64,000 nt of DNA from Saccoglossus kowalevskii (Eukaryota > Hemichordata > Enteropneusta > Harrimaniidae): NCBI RefSeq assembly GCF_000003605.2, contig NW_003152254.1, forward strand, positions 319,882 through 383,881, given 5' to 3'. This document shows, one piece after another, positions 22,125-35,129 of this stretch; position 1 is the first letter of the stretch, and every line of letters starts with the position of its first letter. A program made the translations under genes and the position numbers. Under the pieces are notes generated by a model. It was not told where the DNA came from and ran no database searches. It saw nothing but the letters and a program-made list of their open reading frames with translations.

Positions 22125-25100
22125 CTGCAAACAAACAAACAAACCAAAATTGTATTATTGGACCTGGATTTATAATTTTGTCATTGTTTTATAGACAGGA
22201 GAAAACTCTCGTCTTTTGTTAGTAATACTGTTAGTAAATACCATAAATGAAAGTTTAATGTCGCCGCAAACATGAAGTCCTGGTCCTAAATAAATTTTGG
22301 TTTGTTGTTGTTGGAACACAGGACAAACACACTTTGAGCACACAAAAAGTCATGCGCAGCAGACATTTTGCAGTAAAAGGCGTCTGTCTCGATCTGAGCC
22401 CACGATACGCGCATCACCGGCGCCACCTATGTTGTAAATTGGTAACGCGATCGGCGCTCAAATGCAATCGCCTGTGGTAAGTTGAATTCAATAAAACAGA
22501 ATCTAATGAACATAATGATGTATCTCAGTTATGATAACAAGTATTACATTTCGAGGACCGTGACGATTCTTCTAATTGATCGCGGGAGTAGATAAAACGC
22601 TGCCACCACAGGTGATAAAAGCAGATGACTTTGTTTTTTTATACGATTTGGGTAAAATGGATACAAACAGTATATATGATTAGTTAGTATGTTAGTATAT
22701 ATTGAGACGTTATTCGGGATAATGCGGAAGATTTAGCTTACTAAAATTAGTTGATGATGATGTAATCTGTAAATAATTTAAGTAGGAGATTTTGTAACTA
22801 GTTATTGTATATTTAAATTTATATATTTTTCTGTAAAGGCATTAGTATAAGAATCAACTGTGTTTTCCCCCGCTTTAAATAAAGTATAATAATAATTGTC
22901 CACCGAAACGAGTGGGCGGCGTATTTCATTGTTTGCGCATTTACAATTATTGACATAGTCACCACTTTGGTATGCTACATAAGTGTTCAAACTCGTCGGC
23001 GTACGGTTGTTATGATTTAAATCTTCAATGTCCCTACCTGGTACTATACAGGTAATCATTAATGCCATCGTATCAATGACATTACTGTAATTGCGATGCT
23101 CTGCGCATGTCCTGTGATAGTGTAAAGATAAGAAACTCTACATGCACGCACCGCCTGGTATCTTAGAGGTGCCCCTTGCCGAACCATGTTGCCGTTAATT
23201 AATATTGGAAATACGATTTAAAATTACTATTCTGAATGCAACTTGAACGCATTCATTTTCCACTTTCAGAACAACACATGGCAGCTTTGTTTGGGCTATT
23301 TTCACGTATTAATTATTATATTGTTACATATTTATATTTCAATTAATGTGCTCAGTGATTGAATGTTGAGCGGGAATTCGTATTTGAGAAGATGGGCAGA
23401 TCTAAAAAACAATTCTTTAAAAATAATAGAAACCAGAATTATAGCATATATATGTATATAAAACGAAAAAAAATCGTATTACTAGTACCAGATTGCACAT
23501 TGTCGAAAACATTGAACTTGCTACATACTCAAGTTACAATATCAATGTCGATGACCGTCTGATTTGTGATCCGCAATTTCGGCTCTCGTGCAATACACGT
23601 ATACATCGAGCGGAAAACAAGCTTCTTTCAGCTAAGAAAGGTAAATTAAATAAATTGGACACGACGACTCGATTTGCGTACTGAACTCTCAGTGTTAAGT
23701 TTTAACTGCTCGAATTCAAATACTTTCACTTTTGAAATTTAAACTTATTTATTTGTTTGAACTTGTAACTTTCAGCGTCTAAAATTTGGAATAGAATAAT
23801 ACAGTCTACTAAGGTGCGATATTTTATAACCATGATGCCACGCATTTTAGACAATGAAGACTCGTGAAACTCAGTGTTCTAACCACCTAACTCACCCAGT
23901 CACGATGACTGACAACGTGTTGCGCAATCTACTCTACGCATCCTAAGATTACCCATGATGCAGCGTTCACCACATTTCATTGTGCATAGCCTAGTTCATG
24001 TTATTAACACTTGAACACACAATTTATTATTTTTGGCAATACTTACAGAATAGTCATTACATTGTCCTCAAATATAGTTGAAATGATTGTTTATTTTAGT
24101 AATCTTAGCGTGGGGGCCAGCGTTCAGTGCACAGTGCGTATAAAGTGTGCTCGGCACAGTAACATGTTTACATGGAATTACTCCAACATGTGGTTCCGAG
24201 CACTGAACGCGATTCGACATAAATTGTGAAATATATTGTGAAACACGATGGTTTAGCTGTCTTGTTATTTCAGCTAATTTAGCTTCCATGTGCATTCGCT
24301 AACAATTAGTAGCTAATTCAACAAGTGGCTATTCCAGCAAAAGTCAATTTGTATGATGGTACTGACGTTATTTTAAATTGTGTTTCTGCTAATGCATGCT
24401 TTGCGCCGAAATTAGGTACAATAATAAGCTCTTGAATGTGTAACAGGTACCGCAGGTAACACGGTAGATCATGGACGCCAACGCATTCCCCACTTGTAAC
24501 ACATATACGCATGCGTATAAATGTGTGTTTCATTTTTAGATTCACTCGTAGATTGCTCACATGTATGGAATTCAAATAACTAACACGTTTTTACTGTAAT
24601 CTAGATGGCAGTGCACTGACCATACACGGACAAATAGATGACGTCATTTCAATGGCTAACTTTTTCAAGATAACATATCGATTTCACCCGCGTCCTCGTC
24701 CGATTTCACGTTGATACAATTTTAGTTGATGTCAAGTGATTATTTTTTCCCAGAAAGCTTAGCGAGTTTGACAAAGCGTGGGACTATAGTTACTCGGCTG
24801 CAGTGACGTAATTGAATTATTCGCATCATCCATTTATATCCCCTGTGGAAGATTTTTGGCGGGAAGATTTGTGCACATTAATATGTAAATTTACTGCGAC
24901 ATAGGTTATTCTATAAAATATTAACTATTATTTTTGATCTTAAACTTTAAAAAGTTTCTTTTTTCTTTTCTTCAGTGAATGGAATATGATTTATTTCACC
25001 ATGATTGTCATGCATTTAGCCTCGCTTTATTGAATTCGTGTCAATCTCGACTTGATATGTTATCATTTACGTGTGTATACGATCAAATTATACCAAACAT

Positions 25101-26089
25101 AACCTGACCTTTGTAAATCACAGATCGAATTATGAACCTACAAGAACAAACAGTACCTGTAAAGTTTAAGGTGCTTTTGAAAAATAAATTAATCTAATAT
25201 TTTAAAAACCTAGGTTTGTTCCGCGCGGGAAACGTTATTTTCAAATACTAGTGTTTAAAAATTGACGCATTTTGAGCGACCCGAACGTTAGCCTCTACTT
25301 GACATCCGCACTAGTGTAACTCATCGCCACCGCCACCGCCATGACGTGACATGCCACAAATATAACTACTTATAACGTTGAATCGCAATTGCCTCTCAGT
25401 GCATACCTGGGACACATTCAAATATCAGCGCCGACAATAAAAAAAACACATTTTAATGGAGCGACGTATAACAAATTCATTGCTTTGACAATATAATAGT
25501 GTTACAGCTCAGCCGCCAAAGCACATAAAACTACTTTACAATAAGTAACTAATTATTATTCAAAACCGCACCTTTTTTATCACTGATATCTTCTAAGTAC
25601 ATACAAACGATTTTTTTCATAATTTTATTTTTTAGTTATTTCTTCACTGTTTTCTTTTAATTTGACGTTCTATAACGACAAATTTGCTGCCGATCGTTGC
25701 ACTGGGTGATTTATATGTTCTTTTCATAACTTGTTTGCTTCATCAAAGCGATATAGTACGTGTCATGTACAATGTCTGGGGTCCACAAGTCCAAAAGGTT
25801 ACGCGCCATTTTTGTTCGGTACCGCATGTGTGCAACAAGTGTTTGGTCTTAAAGCCAGACTGGTTATTTTCTGGTACAACGCATTTAAAGACTCCTCCTG
25901 CGAAATTTCGTTTATAGAAAAAAATAATCAAAACACTGTAGGCATGTAGGCAATAAACTGTATGCTTAAATTTATAAAACTGTTTTCATCAGTTTTACAA
26001 GTTTAAGATAGAAGTAAATTTAAAACAAGAAGCGCGACACCTGTAATTATTTTTTGGTTAAATAATTGACAACGTGTGATTCGACTTAC
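22125..26089 (-). other. VC2 intron 1
   Basis: About 4 kb between the signal and V exons. It is AT-rich with no supported coding exon. It contains the inverted repeat at 24119-24211. The size matches intron 1 of VC4 (about 4.3 kb). Confidence 0.6.
24119..24211. repeat. Nested inverted repeat (hairpin-forming)
   Basis: agcgttcagtgc at the left is mirrored by gcactgaacgcg at the right. Inside, gtgctcgg pairs with ccgagcac and acatgt recurs as a further arm. Together they make a potential long stem within VC2 intron 1. It could be a small transposon relic or a folded RNA, and nothing decides between these. Confidence 0.5.
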
Positions 26090-26126
26090 CTGTTAAGAAC
26101 ACGAGAAGTGCGGTGAGTTTTGTCAT
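26090..26126 (-). CDS. VC2 signal-peptide exon (start of VC2)
   Basis: This short first coding exon reads MTKLTALLVFLT and then donor G|GTAAGT. A Lys followed by a hydrophobic core is a typical secretion signal, completed by the first residues of the V exon. The exon ends in phase 1, as do the first exons of VC4 and VC5. The ATG is the only one in frame before the donor. Upstream lie a GC-box-like CCGCCGCCCCC stretch (near 26240) and a CRE (26304-26311). Confidence 0.85.
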
Positions 26127-26303
26127 CGTGATAGAATAAATTATGGAATCCCAAATAGCAGTTGTGGGTAACGTGTGTTCGGAACTGAGGACGTTTCTAT
26201 CTCTGAAGCTGTTCTCTTATCTGCAGTATTTGTACCACTCCGCCGCCCCCGACGGAAATAGTCCCGCTTGTTTAAACTAAAGGTAACCGCGAACTTTATC
26301 CGA

Positions 26304-26311
26304 TGACGTCA
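26304..26311. promoter_or_regulatory. CRE palindrome upstream of VC2
   Basis: TGACGTCA lies about 180 bp upstream of the VC2 start codon, next to the GC-rich segment at 26235-26270. It is a CREB/ATF-type site by sequence. The same octamer occurs elsewhere in the window, so chance is possible. Confidence 0.35.
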
Positions 26312-27474
26312 GCTTTAAATTTAGAAAAGACTTTCTGGACGTCCTGTCGTGTGAAATAATTTACATTCTTCTAGTCATTGCCACTGAATGAATCAAGGTG
26401 TGGTTTGATTTGGTGTAACAGCGGCGGATTGATTTGCAATATTTCAGCTCTAGGCTCGACATAGCTGTACCACGTGATAACTGCCATTTTGTAAATTATT
26501 AATATCAACAACAGATGGTTATCTTGTTTGAAATGTTTTTTTAACGAATCTTGTCGTATTTCAGTTCAGAAGAAAACGAAGAAAAAATCCCGGAAGCATT
26601 AAAAACACAACAGTCTTAATTTGCAGTCCTAAATTAACATTGCTAGCCAGAACAGACTACAACTCGTTCTACTGTGTTGATCCATCTACCGTCCATGTTA
26701 TCTGGTTTGTTGTTTGAAGGACATTAATATGACCCCGTCAAAGACAAGCACTCCTCGCAGTCATTATGAGTATAACTATTTGCGACCAGATTAATGATAG
26801 TTTTAATTCATTTGAACCAAACATAGAAATAAAACACAACTTTAAACGGATAATTCAACTATAGACAAAGACTCATTTTGGATTAAATATAAATAAACGA
26901 CCAATTTTGAATGTGCACAACTAAAACAAAATGCAGTTCCTGCCCACGGTTTTCAAGGTTGAACTTTACTCCATATATTCAAAATTACCACATTTTACAT
27001 TGATTACTCTTCACATTGTTGTTTGTAATTTCCTTCGATTGTTATCATCGATGTGCCCACTTAATCAACTGCTTTGCTGTTGCTGTTTCGTCACGTCCTG
27101 ATACGGCCTCGCCGTGACCTCGCGCCAGAGCACCCTGTGCATGACGTCACCGTCTCTATGACGAGGCGCGGACGAAGGGTCCACATATTACACCCGTTGA
27201 TCATTCACATTAAGTCACTGAAGTCTACAGGGTATAAACACTTTAGTGGCTGACAAGGTACCTGTTTAAATATATGTATCTGATGAATATAGCATTAAAG
27301 AGTGACCTTTAGTTCTTACAGGAGACCGCCAATTGACCAGACAGTGAGTACACTGGGTATACACCACAAAACAGAATTGAAACTCAGATTTATCAAGATG
27401 TACGGGCAATTTACACAAGAAAGATATATTCAACTCTAAGTTATTCTACTCTAAACCCGAGGTCTTGAAGTATA

Positions 27475-27602
27475 CAAAGCGCGGTAGTCGTCACGGAGCG
27501 CGCGTTCGAATACCGTGGATACAAGCAATGCATTTTACAGGCGTTGTGCTTGTCGTGTGGGACCCATATAGAAGGCGTTGAGATGCAACAACTGTAGTTA
27601 AT
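27475..27602 (+). mobile_element. Family B MITE, divergent copy
   Basis: gcggtagtcgtcacggagcg, then gcgcgttcgaatac and gcattttacaggcgttgtgc, follow the family B consensus. The copy ends near ttaa at 27599-27602, but the right inverted repeat is degraded. Confidence 0.5.
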
Positions 27603-28641
27603 CTCACTGTCACATAACTTCAGGTTTCCTTTGACCAATCGGACAAACTTAGCGGAGGGTTATGATAAGTAGAATGCGCAAATATTTCCAAATTTTAAAT
27701 GGCGGTCACTTTTGCGTCTCCAAAGATAATATACCAAATGTGGTGAATCTTTCAGGCGGAAACAAAAATCCCTTTAATCAGTCAACCAATCAAACGACTG
27801 ACTGTTACTTCAATAAATCAATCAATTAAACAAGTTTCCCAATAATACGATATTCACACTGTAATTTACATTCCCTAATTAATTATATCATATACCGATA
27901 CCCGATATCATATACCGAGCTGGTAAATCCGTGTCTAGTATTATTAACTAATGTGAGGAAAAAAAAAAAAAAACGTGTTGCTCATAAACACAACGTAGCT
28001 TGTTACAAATCTTATCCATGGAAAGATTACAGGAGGTAAAGAAATGCATGTCAACGACTAAATGTTTTTATTTATTTATAGTTATTTATCCACAATTATA
28101 CAGTATGCTATTGTATGAACGGTGGCGGTTATATTGGACTAAATGCGATTGGTATAAAACTATACTATATAAAATTATATATCAACTAGCTCTATTGCCT
28201 GATATCCATCATACTGGTTTTATTGCCAACTTTCAATCGTGCTGGCTTAATATGTCAACCATGGTTTTAGCATGCCATGGCGTGGTATATACGATCAGTT
28301 GTTTCGTAAAATAACTTCTATTTCAATATATGAACTCAAACCTTTCTGCTATTAAATATCTTGACATTTGTCTACAGACAATTAGTGTAGAAGGTATGCG
28401 AGCCTACACAAGGGCATAATAGTATATGGAAACAAACTGCTTGGCTACAATGAAATATATGACTGAACGCAGAAATGTGTTTACCTTGATTTACTTTTGT
28501 GAATTTTGATTAAAAAACGTTACGGTTATGATTTATTAAGTGTAAGTGTTTATAATATTGAAAAGTGTTTATTATGAAAACAAATTGTAGTGTTTTTGTT
28601 GCAACATTTTGCGGGTATGTTTTTGTACATAACACATTATA

Positions 28642-28972
28642 TAAAGTGTTTCCATCAGAAACACGTATTAAAAAGTGTTCATTTATCATAACACTTTCAA
28701 ACGTGTTCCTGTGTTTCCACCGGTAACATGTATTGAAAAGCGCTTATTATCACAACACTTTTAAAATTGCTTTTACTTGACAAACATGCTGAAAGGTGCT
28801 TTCACTGGAAACATGTACATATATTGAAAAGTTTTCATAATCACAACACTTTTAAAATTGTTTTTACTAGACACACATGTTTTATAGTGTTTTCACAAGA
28901 AACATGTATTGAGAAGTGTTCATTATCCCAACACTTGTAAATTTCAAGTGTTCATGATCGAGACACATGTAA
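28642..28972. repeat. Degenerate ~90-bp tandem repeat, about four units
   Basis: Units start gtgtttccatcagaaacacg, gtgtttccaccggtaacatg, gtgctttcactggaaacatg and gtgttttcacaagaaacatg. Each continues with a tattgaaaag- and cacaacacttttaaaattg-like part. It is non-coding and strongly diverged. Confidence 0.6.
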
Positions 28973-29401
28973 TCGTATCTCAACCGCGGAAAAAGTCTTA
29001 TCACAACACTTTGAGCGGAACGTTCATGCACAACAGAATCTAAACACATATCAACTGATGCATTTGGCGAACTAGCACTTTGTACTATTGCACAGTAATA
29101 AAGCTCCTCTGGCACAGAAACAACCAACGATAATCCATACTAATAGGAAAACGTTAATTCCCAATATTAGCAAAATCATTTCGTTCGCTCTTACCAAACC
29201 TTAATTTTTGTCCTCGATCCGAAAAAATAATACTATCAAGATCCAGTAAGTAATTTATTACCTTTATTGTCAAGAGAAACGCGATATTTGAAACAGAAAT
29301 ATGCGATTTGTTGTAAAGTAAATATCATTGGAACGTACATGTAATGTGCAAACGAAAATATGATTACACACCGGTAACACGAATTAAATTGCACTTGCTG
29401 T

Positions 29402-29533
29402 GAAAAGACGATGGTCGTCGCGCCGCGCGTGTTCCTGTACAAAGTAAATACACCATGTATTTTGCACGCGTTTTGTACGTCACTATTAGTGCCATATCGA
29501 ACAGGACGCGGCGCGACGACCACCACCCTTTAA
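29402..29533 (+). mobile_element. Family B MITE, near-complete copy
   Basis: The left arm gatggtcgtcgcgccgcgcg and the right arm gcggcgcgacgaccaccacc are near-perfect inverted repeats. The right edge is TTAA; the left edge is worn. This copy shows the family's palindromic ends best. Confidence 0.7.
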
Positions 29534-29762
29534 CATCTACCCAATGTTTCTATAATCATATGTGATCATGTATCTGATGGATGGCGGCAAGGAAATTATT
29601 CAGTGTGGATTTCTCTTGTCCAATAAAGAATGCATTTGAGATAAATTATCTATCTGCCAATCGTACATAATAAAATGAATGCGGATTGCTGAAAACTAAA
29701 ATTCAATACACGGCTACCGGTGATGGTTCCGTCAATTATATTATACTTCAAGTTTATTTGGG

Positions 29763-29925
29763 TTAAATCGGGAGATGGGGTCGTCACCTGCGCACGAGCG
29801 GCAATTGGGCCCAAAGCGATGATACAAACACACGCTAAAAAGCGCCAATGTAGACGCTTGTTTGTAAAAAAAATGACACGCTATGGCCATCTGACGCATG
29901 CGAAGGCGACGACTCCCCGCTTTAA
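29763..29925 (+). mobile_element. Family A TTAA-flanked MITE, copy 2
   Basis: 163 bp with TTAA at both ends. It shares gtcgtcacctgcgcac, gataca(a)acacacgctaaaa, tagacgcttgtttgtaaa and ctatggccatctgacgcatg with the other A copies. Confidence 0.8.
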
Positions 29926-31361
29926 CTTCCGGTACCCTTCTTTCCTCAGGCAATATACAAACCATTGGTTCAAGTTGATGTTGCTTCTTTAACGAGCATG
30001 CTCCTGATAGTATAATCCAATCGTAGAGTAAGCATGTGCACGACTCATGCTACCAGTTACTTGAACACCGTCGTTTATGAAAGATATCTCACAACATACG
30101 TAGCAACCTAAATTATTGTTCAATACTAGTTTTTATTTTTATTATATTTATGGCATCTATAAATAACAGTGAAATAGTTATTATTATAGCTATGAAGAAA
30201 GAGAATCTACTATTAAGATAAATTCAGTCATCCAGCATTGATAAGAACACTGTGCATATTTCATTTGTTACTAAACGTATGACTTATTCATAGTCGAGTG
30301 TTTTTGGGCTGAAACATCGTTTGGTACTATTGCTTTCTGAAGTGCCCCAAATAGAACTGTTTTCGGCGAACATATTTTGATAACAATTCAAAATATTCTG
30401 ATATGATTCTACTAAAAACCATTCTCCGCTAATTGCCAAGTATCTCTTTATAAAGTATAAGGTACTTCGTCACGTGTCCTGGTTCCCAGTTGCACTTAGG
30501 TTGAAAACTTAGGTAGTAGGTTGAAAAAGCCATAAACGGCCATATTCTTCTACAACCTGGTGTTTGGGTGGTACTGTTAAGTTGCAAACTGTTCTTTAAA
30601 TGTAATAAAGCCTGAACATCATACAATATAAAAAATATTTCCTGGATAAGGTGAATACGTCACCTTCGGTGGTCGAATAGTTGGGTCAATTAGTTTAATT
30701 TTTTTTTTCATTCAATATAGCAAATGGCCGCCACGATTTTCTCGCGGTCAAACGACGACGAACATACTTTATTTACTGCCACTTATCTTCTGACCAAAGT
30801 AACCATGTTACTTTGGTTGGGAGAGAACGGGATGCAATGACACTCCAAACACTGGTGGCGCTTTCAGTTCCTCTTCTTTCGCTTCAACTTTCTCCACTGC
30901 CGTGTCGTAATTTACATTATATATGGCATAGGTTCTACCTAAATTTCAATCAAATAAAGAATACATACGTATATTTTATACGCCTTTTTACATGTGGCGA
31001 TGCTCATACATAGAAGAGTATAGTCAGGTTGTATACATGTCACTTATATGCAATAATTGTTGATCTATTTTTTTCAATGTTTGCATGTTTTATGCAAGAA
31101 ACCTCCAAAACTGTGTACATGGATCTTCCGAACTCAAATGTTAGGAGAAATGCGTATGACAACAATTATTTGAAGTTGTTATATAATAAAATAATGATTT
31201 GAAAATTAGTGTGCAACTCGAAGAGCTTTCGAGGTTTCTTTGATCAGGTTCTATTGTGCCCATTTACAAAATATATAGTGTGACGCCAGTGAAAGTGGTT
31301 GCGAGTAGAATGTAAGTGAGAGCGCCGCCGGTGTTTGTTGTGTGAAACAAGTTTCATGTCC

Positions 31362-31747
31362 CTCTCGTTCTCAGTGAGATATCGTTCTCAGTGAGATATC
31401 CTCTCGTTCTCAGTGAGATATCGTTCTCAGTGAGATATCCTCTCGTTCTCAGTGAGATATCGTCTCGTTCTCAGTGAGATATCGTCTCGCTCTCAGTGAG
31501 ATATCCTCTCGTTCTCAGTGAGATATCGTCTCGTTCTCAGTGAGATATCTTCTCGTTCTCAGTGAGATATCGTCTCGTTCTCAGTGAGATACCTTGTCGT
31601 TCTCAGTGAGATATCGTCTCGTTCTCAGTGAGATATCGTCTCGTTCTCAGTGAGATATCTTCTCGTTCTCAGTGAGATATCGTCTCGTTTTCAGTGAGAT
31701 ATCTTCTCGTTCTCAGTGAGATATCTTCTCGTTCTCAGTGAGATATC
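31362..31747. repeat. Tandem array of 17/22-bp palindromic units
   Basis: About 17 to 20 units of ctcgttctcagtgagatatc with two variable linking bases. Some units are shortened to 17 bp. Each unit holds the odd palindrome tctcagtgaga and the even palindrome gatatc, so the array can fold back on itself. Units are nearly identical, indicating recent expansion. Confidence 0.9.
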
Positions 31748-32493
31748 GGTGGCGATTCATGTCTAATGAATATTAACAGCTGTTGATAACTGTTCCCCCC
31801 CCCCAATATGTTTTCCACAGGAACTATTATACTTACAGGTAGTTTCCTTGAGCACTACGATTAATTTCAGTGAGAGCCGGAAATAAACTCGTCACTGTTA
31901 GATAGAGCCGCCAATCAGGTGAATATTACATTTTTTTTTTCGACCAATCACAGAACAGTACGAGGCCGTAGCGTAATTAAATAATTGACAGTACGCATAC
32001 GAGTTCTGTTTAAAGAAATTCACCCTATAGTTGGGGAATTCCAAAGCCTATTTTTTTCATTTTTAACCATACAGTTAATTGTCGCAAACAAATACGTAGC
32101 CGCTTATTATGCTCATCATAAAAATTTTGAGAATTTTTCAACAACCCCGACGTGTTTGACGCATGTCCGTACTATACATGCGCAGAAGCGGCGGCACGTA
32201 ATTTTGCATGAGAGCGAGATTTAAAATCTAGACCCTCTGAAACGCTATTTCTTGCATTTTGAGGGGCAAATTTTGCTCACATGATGGGTTTCAGCTTGAT
32301 TTTCGAGGGGCCGTCTTTGGTGCCGTCGCACCTTGCGCGTTACGTAACTCATGTTGCGTAAATGAGCTTGTGACTTATCGATTTAAATCAGGTCGTAGTA
32401 TTTCATTAAATGGATGTATTGTATGTTGTTCACAACACCTAGATAAACAAATATCTGGTCATCGACCTTTTTTTCGACCATAGAATTGGTCAA

Positions 32494-32604
32494 AAATAAG
32501 TCACCTGTGAACGCGCGGGAATTGGGTCTTCAGCTACGATAACAAACAACGACACACTTTGGCCGCTTGCCACACGCGCATGAGACGACTCCCACGCTAT
32601 ACGG
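32494..32604 (+). mobile_element. Family A MITE, degraded copy
   Basis: gtcacctgtgaacgcgcggg, attgggtcttcagctacgat and aacaaacaacgacacactttggcc match family A in order, with an internal deletion and worn ends. Confidence 0.6.
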
Positions 32605-34979
32605 GAGTTTGGTCACAATTCACGTTTTGCGTTACTGTCCATGTTCCCGCAATGCACTGTGGGAGGTAGATTCCCCTTGAAATAATGCAACAACTTATTC
32701 ATTTAGAAGACAATTTTGTAAAACTTTTGAATTTTTTCAGGATTTATATCAGTAACTATAAAAGCGAGTTTTTAATCTTGTTTCAATTTTGTGATATAGA
32801 GAAATACGTTCACCATAGAACCCAATCGAAACAGAAACATCAAAATTGCAAAGTTTGCTATTCATTATATTTCGTACTCGGAAAATTGTCCAGTGATAAT
32901 ATTTTTTTCATTTCTGCATCGTGATGGCATATGTGTAATAATGAATATATAAGTAACAATGACGTATACGTCAAAACCCCACAATGACCTCCACGTAGTC
33001 ATTGTCCGATCGGTTTCACGCTATAGGTATGTATTTACAATATTTGCGTTGGCAGTTGTTTGTAAAAACATGCCTTAAATGAATCGACAACTTGTTGTTA
33101 TCAAGATAACCATCTGTTGACTCATATCCTTGTCTCATATAATATACCACCTGTTTCTTTAAAGTTAGGTGGGGGCGTCGTCGACGTTGATTTGATCCGG
33201 GGTCGATGATCAACCAAAAATATTGTTTTTGTTTGTAATTTAATATACTCTGAATAAAATACGTTTCTACGCAATGCTGACGTCACAAGCCATTCGTGGC
33301 TAGAGAGCGTAACTTATTGCCTCTCATGTAAGTCCAAATGGAAAACAAAACATTTGGATTCCCTTTGATGATGGCAACAGTGACGACAACAGGACATCTG
33401 ACCCTGTCTGACGGGAGGGGCGGGGATATACCGCCGCTGAACAACTTTAAGTTACGGTCATGAACTACCACATTATTATGCTATCTTTTAATAGTTCAAG
33501 GTTCATCTCATATGTACACATAAAAGGTCATATTCCCACGAGTTCAAGTCGTGACCGTTATCTATCGTTGACATCCACACTGGAATGTCCCAGTTGTAGT
33601 CTACGTACATGTCATTGTATATACGATACAGGTTTGTGTATAACGAATAAACTGGGTTGTGATTTGTTTGTCCACCATGCTCCGTGCCTAGCAATATTAC
33701 ATCGATTTATCATGAGGGCGATTGTTCACTGCCTCTCTTCACAGATGTTAGCCCCCATGCATCATTCACTCACACAAACGCAGCATTATAATAATCTGCA
33801 CCAGTCAAATCCAGTTTGAACCAGTAAATGCACTGGGGCTGATGAGTCGGGTTCCCGTACATGCATCATTGTTTAATATGCGTGGTTCCTTCCGATATGT
33901 GCCCGCGGTTTGTGCCATTTTGTGACTGGTAGTGCAGTCGGTAATTCGACCGATAATCCGCTATGATACCAGTCACAGAGTGGCAGCGAGTCCTACTCTA
34001 CAGAGCATGCAGGGCGTATCGACGCACGGTGATCGTCCTCGTTAGCGATGTAGCTGTGATTGGCTGGTCGTACTTGTTCATATTACAGCAGCCTTGTGTT
34101 GCCATAGGGATATATACTGATTTAATTTGTAGGTGTGGATTGTGTATGTTGGTCATTATAAGCCTTACATGCCCTTTGCCCACTCTGGAATTATTGCCTA
34201 TGTAGTGTATGTTGTACGTACTATTCGTGTTCAATGTTATGACAGTTAGACCTTCAAAACATTCGAGATTTTGGAACGAGGCAACGTGTAAACCTATACA
34301 GCAGTAGAGTATCTTTTTCACACCAGTTGTTATAGAAGTGGATAAGTGGAAGGCCAAGTTCGCGAGCGCCGATTGCGCGAAACCCTGTTGGTTGTTAAAA
34401 ATAGGGGGGCCGCGGCCCCTCGGCCCCTCTAAATCCGCCAATGGTCTAGAAGGTAGTTGGATTTCTCAAAAGGCTTCAAAAAATCTTCAAAAATTTTTGA
34501 AAATCTTGGGAAAACTGAAAACTGTTATTTAGGAGCCGTCTCTGGCCGACTCTTGTTTTGCAATGGATAGAACTGTACGTCTTTTGACCTCTGATCTGTT
34601 GTATGTACATGTTGTATTACATCATCGTATGGCACTGCGCATACGTTTAACAGTAATTAAATCATACTAACATGTTGATTTGAAGTGGGTATATATATAC
34701 TACAAACAGTGGTCTGGAAGTGGGTGGAGTAAAAATATAATTAGGGCTCACACCCCTGCCATTGTGCTTGAAAGAACCCCCCCCCCCGGCGAGGGAGTCA
34801 CAAACCTGTTTTTGCCCTCAAATAGTGTACCATTTACTCCAATGTTACCTATGTAACCATATTTTTTGGAACACTGGACGCGATGACTAGAAAGAGTGGA
34901 ACCGCATTTTAGGGGAAAAATTATTCTATAGACCCCGACGGTGATACTCGCATCAACGGGTTGTTTACATATCAAAATA

Positions 34980-35129
34980 TTAAAGCGGAGGGGTCGTCAC
35001 CTGGGCACGCGCGGGAATTGAGTACCAAGCGACGATAACAACGCGCGCTAAAAACGCAAAGGCTCATGGGTAGACGCTTGTTTGTAAACAACGACACGCT
35101 ACGGCAGACTGACGCATGCACAGGTGACA
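34980..35129 (+). mobile_element. Family A MITE, right end truncated by a tandem array
   Basis: It begins TTAAAGCGG and is nearly full length. It stops at gcatgcacaggtgacat, where the expected closing gactcccccgctttaa is replaced by the start of the 20-bp satellite. Confidence 0.75.

Larger units (their letters stand above)
26127..28641. other. VC2 upstream and intergenic region
   Basis: The first few hundred bases are the presumed VC2 promoter (GC-box-like, CRE, and a CACGTG at 26471-26476). A GC-rich patch with a second CRE is at 27095-27185, and a family B MITE at 27475-27602. No gene is seen. Confidence 0.5.
28973..31361. other. Intergenic, with two MITEs
   Basis: No supported gene. It contains the family B element 29402-29533 and the family A element 29763-29925. 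Confidence 0.5.
31748..35129. other. Intergenic, with two family A MITEs
   Basis: No supported gene. It carries a degraded family A MITE (32494-32604) and a truncated one at its right edge (34980-35129). Confidence 0.5.

Noticed and set aside
22380-22440. Extra tail exon (CATAG then GTGGCGCCGGTG, resembling the VC1 tails) on the minus strand
   Set aside because: After S-GAG the reading is polar (DARIVGSDRDRR), with no hydrophobic run, and it lies upstream of the VC2 V exon. It may be a chance match or an old relic.
33460-34205. Plus-strand frames of 80-119 codons
   Set aside because: Cys- and His-rich low-similarity readings with no domain, splice context or composition shift. Treated as chance.
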